Source: Bacilli bacterium (GTDB taxonomy: Bacteria > Bacillota_I > Bacilli_A > RF39 > UBA660). From it: a stretch of DNA of 10,493 nucleotides. A model generated the notes under the pieces. That model saw only the letters and a program-made list of their open reading frames with translations. It was not told where the DNA came from and did not search any database. Within the stretch, counting starts at the first letter, position 1; each line of letters opens with the position of its first letter. This document shows, in pieces, positions 6,159 through 10,493 of this stretch. The DNA is taken from positions 1 through 10,493 of the forward strand of contig JAQUEG010000012.1 of NCBI GenBank assembly GCA_028685275.1, in the 5' to 3' direction. A program made the translations under genes and the position numbers.

Positions 6159-7916
6159 ATGCTTAAAGAAAAAATAAAATTATTACCAAATAGTCCTGGT
6201 TGTTATTTAATGAAAAATCAACAAGGAATTATTATCTATGTTGGTAAGGCTAATAATTTAAAAAGTCGCGTTAGTTCTTATTTTAATGTTAAACATATAG
6301 GTAAAACTAAATCCTTAGTTTCTAATATTTATGATTTTGATTATATTATTACTAATAATGAAAAAGAAGCATTAATTTTAGAACTTAACTTAATAAAAAA
6401 ATATAAACCAAAGTATAATGTCTTATTAAAAGATGATAAAACTTATCCTTATATTGAGTTAACTAATGAATTATATCCGCAATTAAACATTGTGCGTAAT
6501 CATTTTAATCGTAAAAAGAAAACAAAATTATTTGGACCTTATCCTAATGTGCAAGCCGCTAGAAAAACAGTTAATTTATTAAATCGAATTTATCCATTGC
6601 GTAAATGTAAACATTTAGGAAAGAAGCCTTGTTTATATTATCATATTGGTGAATGTTTAGGATATTGTGTTAATGCAATAATACCAGAAGAAATAACTAA
6701 TATGGTTAAAGAAATTACTAGTTTTTTAAATGGTAATAATCAATTTTTAATTAATCGTTTAAAAAAAGAAATGAAAACCGCTGCTAATCATTTAGATTTT
6801 GAAAAAGCGCAAGAGTTAAAATCATTATTAGATGATATTGAAGTTACTATTAATAAACAATATATTAATATAAATGATCAAGTTGATCGTGATATTTTTA
6901 ATTATTACCAAGAAGATGAGTATATAGCAATTCAATTGTTACATCTTCGTGGTGGTAAATTAGTAGCGCGTGATTCAACTATTTATCCTTTAATCGAAGA
7001 TGTAAAAGAAGAACTAACATATTATATATATTCATTTTATGACCGTGGCAACTTAAAACCAAATGAAATATTAATACCTAATATTATTGATATTAATTTT
7101 TTAGAAACATTATTAGGAATAAAAGTAACAAATCCAAAACGTGGTCAAAAACGAGAACTTTTAAATTTAGCGCATAAAAATGCAGAATTAGCAATAAAAA
7201 ATAAAGGAAAGATAATAAAAGCGGAAAATGAAAAAGAAGAACTCTTGAATAAACAACTTGGTCAATTATTAGGTATTTCTTATCTAAGTCGAATTGAAAT
7301 TTTTGATAATTCCCATCTTTTTGGTACTTTTTCAGTTAGTGGAATGGTAGTTTTTGAAGATGGAAAACCAAAGCGTAGTGAATATCGTAAATACCAAATA
7401 ACAAGTAAACAACATGATGATTATCATTTAATGGAAGAAGTAATTTATCGTCGTTATACCCGTGTTTTGAAAGAAAATTTACCATTAGCAGATTTAATTA
7501 TCGTCGATGGTGGTATTATTCAAATTAATGCGGCTTTAAATGTTCTAGCAAAATTACAATTAAAAATTCCTGTTTGTGGTTTGAAAAAGAATGAAAATCA
7601 TCGAACACAAGCTTTAATTTATCAAGGAAAAGTAATTTCTATTGCTACTAATTCACCATTATTTCATTTCCTTGAGCGAATGAGTTCAGAGGTCCATCGT
7701 TTTACTATTAGTTATCATCAAAAAATTAGAAGTAAAGGTGCTTTAACTAGTATTCTTGATGAAGTACCAGGAATTGGATCTAGTCGTAGAGTAAAATTAT
7801 TAAAAAAATATGGTTCATTAGATAAAATAAAAACAGCACCAACTAGTGAGTTAGATGCTATTTTAACAACCAAAGTAACTAAGTTATTAAAAGAACGATT
7901 AGAACAATTAAAATAA
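6159..7916 (+). CDS. uvrC: Excinuclease ABC subunit UvrC
   Basis: UvrC makes both incisions around a DNA lesion in nucleotide excision repair, after UvrA and UvrB have loaded. The 585-residue protein shows, in order: the GIY-YIG nuclease for the 3' cut (about 12-90; GCYLMKN, IIYVGKANNLKSRV, ALILELNLIKKYKPKYNVLL), four cysteines (C150, C158, C166, C170) matching the iron-sulphur site reported for UvrC, the UVR motif that contacts UvrB (about 205-230, LDFEKAQELKSLLDDIE), the RNase H-like nuclease for the 5' cut (FDNSHLFG with D383, DLIIVDGG with D450, EVHRF with H513), and a helix-hairpin-helix tail (VPGIGSSRRVKLLKKYGSL). ATG 6159 is preferred over in-frame GTG 6150, because that GTG is part of the AGGTGA ribosome binding site. 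The length is normal and the gene looks intact. Confidence 0.98.
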   Translation: MLKEKIKLLPNSPGCYLMKNQQGIIIYVGKANNLKSRVSSYFNVKHIGKTKSLVSNIYDFDYIITNNEKEALILELNLIKKYKPKYNVLLKDDKTYPYIELTNELYPQLNIVRNHFNRKKKTKLFGPYPNVQAARKTVNLLNRIYPLRKCKHLGKKPCLYYHIGECLGYCVNAIIPEEITNMVKEITSFLNGNNQFLINRLKKEMKTAANHLDFEKAQELKSLLDDIEVTINKQYININDQVDRDIFNYYQEDEYIAIQLLHLRGGKLVARDSTIYPLIEDVKEELTYYIYSFYDRGNLKPNEILIPNIIDINFLETLLGIKVTNPKRGQKRELLNLAHKNAELAIKNKGKIIKAENEKEELLNKQLGQLLGISYLSRIEIFDNSHLFGTFSVSGMVVFEDGKPKRSEYRKYQITSKQHDDYHLMEEVIYRRYTRVLKENLPLADLIIVDGGIIQINAALNVLAKLQLKIPVCGLKKNENHRTQALIYQGKVISIATNSPLFHFLERMSSEVHRFTISYHQKIRSKGALTSILDEVPGIGSSRRVKLLKKYGSLDKIKTAPTSELDAILTTKVTKLLKERLEQLK

Positions 7917-7945
7917 AAAAGGATTTAAACCCTTTTTTATTTTTT
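7912..7945. terminator. Bidirectional terminator shared by uvrC and the convergent small gene
   Basis: AATAAAAAAGG (7912-7922) pairs perfectly with CCTTTTTTATT (7931-7941) across ATTTAAAC. T-tracts follow in both directions. The stem contains the uvrC stop codon (7914-7916) and the minus-strand gene's stop (7937-7939). Confidence 0.85.
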
Positions 7946-8173
7946 GCGTTTTTCTAAGTCTTTAAATGATAATAACAAGGCTACGGTGGCAAGTGTAATT
8001 CCTAAATAAATTAATAATAAATAAAAATAGTTAACCTCGCAATTAGATGAAAAGACTAAAATTAAATCAAATGTTGTTCTCCCTTCTTTAATTGTTGGTA
8101 CAAAGAAAGTAAAAATAATAATTACAATTGCATAAATTTTTAATACATATTTTTGTAACGCGTTAAAATTCAT
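7937..8173 (-). CDS. Small two-helix membrane protein of unknown function
   Basis: Not recognised. A 78-residue protein with two hydrophobic segments, about 9-27 (VLKIYAIVIIIFTFFVPTI) and 49-71 (YLLLIYLGITLATVALLLSF), joined by a polar loop with one cysteine, and ending in the charged KDLEKRKK. By the positive-inside rule the C-terminus is probably cytoplasmic, which would put the N-terminus inside too. It is probably real: the minus strand has GAGGAG 6-7 bases before the ATG, an extended -10 element further upstream, and a terminator at its end. It is convergent with uvrC and divergent from the holin-like gene. A link to that cassette (for example an antiholin-like role) is possible but unsupported. 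Confidence 0.72.
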   Translation of the reverse strand: MNFNALQKYVLKIYAIVIIIFTFFVPTIKEGRTTFDLILVFSSNCEVNYFYLLLIYLGITLATVALLLSFKDLEKRKK

Positions 8174-8195
8174 TTAAGCACTCCTCTCTAATATA

Positions 8196-8204
8196 AGTAT
8201 AACA
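8196..8204 (-). promoter_or_regulatory. Extended -10 promoter of the small membrane protein gene
   Basis: On the minus strand this reads TGTTATACT, an extended -10 (TGnTATAMT). The -35 region is poor. The element ends 22 bases before the ATG, and the GAGGAG ribosome binding site (8180-8185) lies 10 bases after it. Confidence 0.5.
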
Positions 8205-8312
8205 TATTTTTTTATAAAATTACATAAATATTAGATTATTTATCTACAATTAAGTTTTGTATTTGAATATAACATAATAGTTATTAAATTTTAATATATG
8301 GGGGTGAATAAT

Positions 8313-8678
8313 TTGGATTATTTAATTACAGATGAAATATTAAATGTTTTAATGATTGCTACTACTTTTAGTCTTGTCTTAATGCCTTTAATTCAAAAAT
8401 GTAAACGTTTAAATATAATTAAAAGTGATTCTCATATATGTATCTTAAATTTATTATTATCATTAAGTTTAGGTAGTTTATTTGCTATTAGTTTTTTTGA
8501 ACTTGATTGGATTAATTCTTTATGGGTAGGAGTTTTTAGTTTTGTAGAAGCACCTGCTATTTATCATATTTTAAAGAAACAAAACATAATTAATTATACA
8601 CCAATAACCCTTGACGAAATAAAAAAAGATAATTTAATTATCCCCATTACGAATATAATTAATAGGGAGGAAGAATAA
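8313..8678 (+). CDS. Phage holin-like small membrane protein
   Basis: A 121-residue protein with three hydrophobic segments, about 10-28 (NVLMIATTFSLVLMPLI), 43-62 (ILNLLLSLSLGSLFAISFF) and 66-85 (INSLWVGVFSFVEAPAIYHI), and a charged tail ending NREEE. This is the size and shape of a class I holin, which makes membrane lesions that release an endolysin. The end KKQNIINYTP with the third helix resembles small membrane proteins that I recall preceding lysins in Firmicute phages, but no family is assigned. Start: TTG 8313, 5 bases after GGGGGTGA (8300-8307); an in-frame ATG at 8298 has no ribosome binding site and overlaps that one. The next gene, a cytoplasmic M23 peptidase, starts directly after its stop codon, which is the main support for the call. 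Confidence 0.65.
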   Translation: MDYLITDEILNVLMIATTFSLVLMPLIQKCKRLNIIKSDSHICILNLLLSLSLGSLFAISFFELDWINSLWVGVFSFVEAPAIYHILKKQNIINYTPITLDEIKKDNLIIPITNIINREEE

Positions 8679-9590
8679 ATGAAGTTATTAGGTAGTGAGC
8701 GAATTGTTACCCAAAGTTATGAACGTCATCGATATGCGGAAGATTATGCGGGATTACATTTATCGGATATTTTAATAAATGGTAAAGCCAAAGTAATTAC
8801 GGTTATAAATAAGTATAAACCTTATGAAGATACAATTGATCGTAATGATTATATCAATAACAAACCTAAATGGAAAGATGGTGTGCATTATAATTGTGTT
8901 TCAATTTCGGGGAAAATAGTTCGATATCATCAAAGTGAATTAGGTGGTAATCAAGTTAAATTAGAATGTTTTGTTAATAATAAAAAATATTATTTACGGA
9001 TTCTTCATATGGCCCATGTTTTTGTAAAAGTTGGGGATTTGGTTGATGCTCAAACAGTTATTGGGACCCAAGGAAATACCGGTTTAGTATTATCAAAAAA
9101 AGAGCGGACTAATCCTACATACGGTAGTCATGTTCATTTTGAAGTTATGGATGAAAATTATAATAAAATTAATCCTCGTGATTTTGCTAATTTCAAAATT
9201 GAAGTTGTTTATAAAGAGCAAACTAATGAAATTGATAATACGAAAAAACAAATTAGTATTATTGCTAATAAAATTAATATTAGAGAAAATAGTAGCGTTG
9301 AAACAGAAATTATTGGTGGTGTATATAACGGTGAAATATATACAGTATATGATGAAGTAATTAATGATAAGTATATTTGGTATAAAATTAAAACTAGTTT
9401 TGATTTAGTAGGGTATGTTGCTAATGAGAAGGGGAAAAATTGGTTAGAAGTATTTGATGTTAACGAAAATATTGAAAGTGATTATCATCAAGTAGATGAA
9501 GATAAAGAAAAAGTATTAGTGTTTGAATGTCCAAAAGATGAAATATATGCGATTAAATTAAAAAAGGGCGAAAAATTATATATTGAGTAA
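8679..9590 (+). CDS. M23 family metallopeptidase with SH3 domain (endolysin-like)
   Basis: A 303-residue zinc peptidase predicted to cut peptidoglycan cross-links. Residues about 8-175 form an M23 (LytM/lysostaphin) domain: RHRYAEDYAG (metal-ligand region, D22), YYLRILHMAHVFVKVGD with H113, then VIGTQGNTG and GSHVHFEV with the HxH pair H151/H153. Residues about 193-257 look like a bacterial SH3 domain (INIRENSSVETEIIGGVYNG to WYKIKTSFDLVGYVA), a cell-wall-binding module. A C-terminal tail of about 45 residues ends in IYAIKLKKGEKLYIE. No signal peptide is present, as for endolysins that need a holin. The first ligand region is odd: H17 and D22 are four residues apart instead of three. The ATG abuts the stop of the holin-like gene, with GGGAGG upstream. 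A host or sporulation cell-wall hydrolase is the alternative. Confidence 0.82.
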   Translation: MKLLGSERIVTQSYERHRYAEDYAGLHLSDILINGKAKVITVINKYKPYEDTIDRNDYINNKPKWKDGVHYNCVSISGKIVRYHQSELGGNQVKLECFVNNKKYYLRILHMAHVFVKVGDLVDAQTVIGTQGNTGLVLSKKERTNPTYGSHVHFEVMDENYNKINPRDFANFKIEVVYKEQTNEIDNTKKQISIIANKINIRENSSVETEIIGGVYNGEIYTVYDEVINDKYIWYKIKTSFDLVGYVANEKGKNWLEVFDVNENIESDYHQVDEDKEKVLVFECPKDEIYAIKLKKGEKLYIE

Positions 9591-9619
9591 AAGGAGTAAG
9601 CGGAGTTTACTCTTTTTTT
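9589..9619 (+). terminator. Rho-independent terminator after the lysin gene
   Basis: GAGTAA (9594-9599) pairs with TTACTC (9607-9612); flanking AAAA and TTTT extend the stem past a bulged G, and seven Ts (9613-9619) follow. Confidence 0.82.
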
Positions 9620-9659
9620 GGCGGTAGCGGTGAATTTAGTTTTTAAAAATTAGTTTACT

Positions 9660-9694
9660 AAAAAAGAAGTCAAGTAAGCATTAATTTCTTTTTT
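9660..9694 (+). repeat. Left-end hairpin and candidate left inverted repeat of the IS remnant
   Basis: AAAAAAGAA (9660-9668) pairs perfectly with TTCTTTTTT (9686-9694) around the candidate left terminal repeat GTCAAGTAAGCATT (9669-9682). Insertion sequences often have such a structure near the left end to stop read-in transcription; it could also act as a weak terminator. Confidence 0.45.
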
Positions 9695-9729
9695 CCATAA
9701 AATACCAACGCCAAACCCATTATAATTTA

Positions 9730-9758
9730 TTGACAAATAAAGGATAAAATGTTATGTT
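9730..9758 (+). promoter_or_regulatory. SigmaA-type promoter of the relic transposase
   Basis: Perfect TTGACA (9730-9735), 17 bases, then TATGTT (9753-9758) preceded by TGT, so an extended -10. It lies inside the proposed insertion sequence and would still produce RNA across the broken transposase towards the pilin gene. Confidence 0.6.
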
Positions 9759-9793
9759 TTAGGTAGAATAAATAATAGAAAGGAAAGTATTTT

Positions 9794-10272
9794 ATGACTA
9801 AACAAGCATTTTCAAAACAAAGACAAAATATAAATCCAGAAATATTTAAAGTATTAAATGAAGAATATGTTGATGACATATATAATGAAAAAAAATTTAT
9901 AAGGATTGTATAGTGTTATCAGTAGATGGAACAATGTTAGAATTTCCTAATTGTAATGAATTAAAAGAATATTACGGGTTACAGTTAGGTCAACTTGGCA
10001 GTGTCGGTCGAGTACGAGCAAGGACATTGTGAATATATGACACTTTAAATAAAATAATGGTAAGTAGCAGAATAGATCCATATTCCTTTTCAGAGAAAAG
10101 ACAAATAGAGGAAGAATTAAAAAAAATCAAGAGGTGATGAAATGGAAGAAATGTATATTGGTAGATGGGAAATAGAAAAATATCTAGTGCCAATAAAACC
10201 AGGCAGAAAATTTCCGAGAAGAAAGATTACAGTATGAATAAATATCGAAGTAATTTAAGGAGGAATGTATAG
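9794..10272 (+). pseudogene. Broken IS4-family transposase
   Basis: Three pieces in different frames. Piece 1 (9794-9913) encodes MTKQAFSKQRQNINPEIFKV and runs to TAG; this is a typical IS4-family N-terminal segment. After a frame change in the A-run near 9888-9895, piece 2 reads KDCIVLSVDGTMLEFPN (first catalytic Asp region of the DDE fold), then ELKEYYG, an in-frame TGA at 10030, then IYDTLNKIMVSSRIDPYSFS, and stops at 10135. The central catalytic region, some 200 or more residues, is absent. Piece 3 (10142-10237) ends in PIKPGRKFPRRKI, and after another shift at about 10234 reads KYRSNLRRNV and stops at 10270-10272, like the basic C-terminus of such transposases. It cannot be active. The stop overlaps the pilin GTG by one base. 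Confidence 0.8.
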
Positions 10273-10493
10273 TGAAAATAGCATTTAAAAATAAGGAAAA
10301 AATACTTAAGTTGACAATATTGGGATTTACTTTAGTCGAATTATTAGCAGTAATAGTAATATTAGCAATAGTATTAGCAATAGCGGTACCATCAATAACC
10401 GGAATAATTGAAAATGTAACCATCAATGCTTTTGAACAAGATGCCAAAATGATTATTAAGTCAATTAATTATAAGTCATTGACGAATGATAAT
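10272..10493 (+). CDS. Type IV pilin-like (prepilin) protein, 3' end outside window
   Basis: The first 74 residues are visible. They include the prepilin cleavage and methylation signature G-FTLVELLAVIVILAIVLA (G18, F19, with Glu23 as the +5 glutamate), then AVPSITGIIEN. A prepilin peptidase would cut after G18, and the hydrophobic helix would anchor the protein and pack into a pilus or pseudopilus, as in type IV pili, type II secretion or competence (ComGC-like) systems. Start: GTG 10272 with AAGGAGG (10257-10263) upstream. The leader, MKIAFKNKEKILKLTILG, is unusual: the residues before the cleavage site are normally charged (KKG), here they are L-T-I-L. The ribosome binding site lies within the 3' end of the relic transposase, and the candidate insertion-sequence end lies inside the leader codons. 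The partners are out of view, so the specific role is unknown. Confidence 0.82.
   Translation, partial: MKIAFKNKEKILKLTILGFTLVELLAVIVILAIVLAIAVPSITGIIENVTINAFEQDAKMIIKSINYKSLTNDN
10305..10322 (-). repeat. Candidate right inverted repeat of the IS remnant
   Basis: On the minus strand this reads CAATATTGTCAACTTAAG; the TCAACTTAAG core agrees with IS231-type termini as I remember them. It lies about 35 bases after the transposase stop, the expected place for a right end, and falls on codons 12-17 of the pilin gene, just before the conserved Gly codon (10323-10325). Confidence 0.5.

Larger units (their letters stand above)
9662..10322 (+). mobile_element. Decayed, internally deleted IS4/IS231-like insertion sequence
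   Basis: About 660 bases holding a transposase promoter, transposase remnants and candidate terminal inverted repeats. The right end (minus-strand reading) contains GTCAACTTAAGTATT; the left end contains GTCAAGTAAGCATT, which aligns with one gap and few mismatches. TCAACTTAAG matches the inverted-repeat core I recall for IS231. The hexamer TTTACT occurs just outside both proposed ends (9654-9659 and 10326-10331), in register with an 11-base target duplication, a size known for IS231. Full elements of this kind are about 1.5 kb, so more than half is missing. The exact ends are uncertain by several bases. Confidence 0.6.

Noticed and set aside
9130..9360. Plus-strand open frame rich in Leu, Ile and Lys inside the lysin gene
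   Set aside because: It lies wholly inside the M23-SH3 gene in another frame, with no ribosome binding site; the composition follows from AT-rich codons.
10027..10032. TGA inside the transposase remnant, and no TGA stop among the intact genes, hinting at TGA as a tryptophan codon
   Set aside because: All tryptophans in the intact genes are TGG, the TGA is in a gene with other lesions, and rarity of TGA stops is expected at this base composition.
9990..10447. Two minus-strand open frames across the transposase remnant and pilin gene
   Set aside because: They oppose sequence with clear plus-strand homology and have no start signals.
1..10493. CRISPR array, tRNA or rRNA genes, riboswitches
   Set aside because: No regularly spaced repeats, no tRNA-like cloverleaf and no known riboswitch leader were seen; the leaders are too short for riboswitches.

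Overview
The window reads as chromosomal DNA of an AT-rich, endospore-forming member of the Firmicutes/Bacilli. The base composition is very low in G+C, genes follow strong AGGAGG-type ribosome binding sites, 11 of 12 intact reading frames whose ends are visible stop at TAA, and the gene content is the division/sporulation core (ftsA, ftsZ, spoIIGA, sigE, sigG, a ylmC-type gene, cotE, spoVT). The protein sequences resemble their Bacillus subtilis counterparts but are clearly divergent. An uncultured low-GC relative of Erysipelotrichia or gut 'RF39-like' Bacilli is plausible, but that placement is inference.

Layout. (1) Positions 1-2103 hold the end of the division cluster: the 3' part of ftsA and a complete ftsZ, closed by a terminator. 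(2) Positions 2185-6073 form a sporulation island on the plus strand: SpoIIGA protease, its substrate pro-SigmaE, SigmaG, a PRC-barrel YlmC-like protein, the coat morphogenetic protein CotE and the forespore regulator SpoVT. Together they span the mother-cell programme (SpoIIGA activates SigmaE; CotE builds the outer coat) and the forespore programme (SigmaG, SpoVT). (3) Positions 6159-7916 encode the excinuclease subunit UvrC, convergent with a small minus-strand membrane protein. (4) Positions 8313-9590 hold two abutting genes that look like a phage lysis cassette: a three-helix holin-like protein and a cytoplasmic M23 peptidase with an SH3 domain. No other phage gene is visible. (5) Positions about 9660-10322 hold a decayed IS4/IS231-like insertion sequence with a deleted, frameshifted transposase. 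(6) From 10272 to the window edge runs the 5' part of a type IV pilin-like gene whose start region appears to lie in, or be fused to, the right end of that insertion sequence.

The most interesting items are three. The sigE-sigG junction has a hairpin that buries the sigG ribosome binding site, a GTG start and a SigmaG-like promoter placed inside the hairpin, so that only read-through mRNA would carry the whole hairpin. The pilin gene has a start and leader that seem to come from the insertion sequence. The orphan holin-lysin pair sits beside the sporulation island. A recurring layout, with the -10 element only 17-22 bases before the start codon, appears upstream of several genes.
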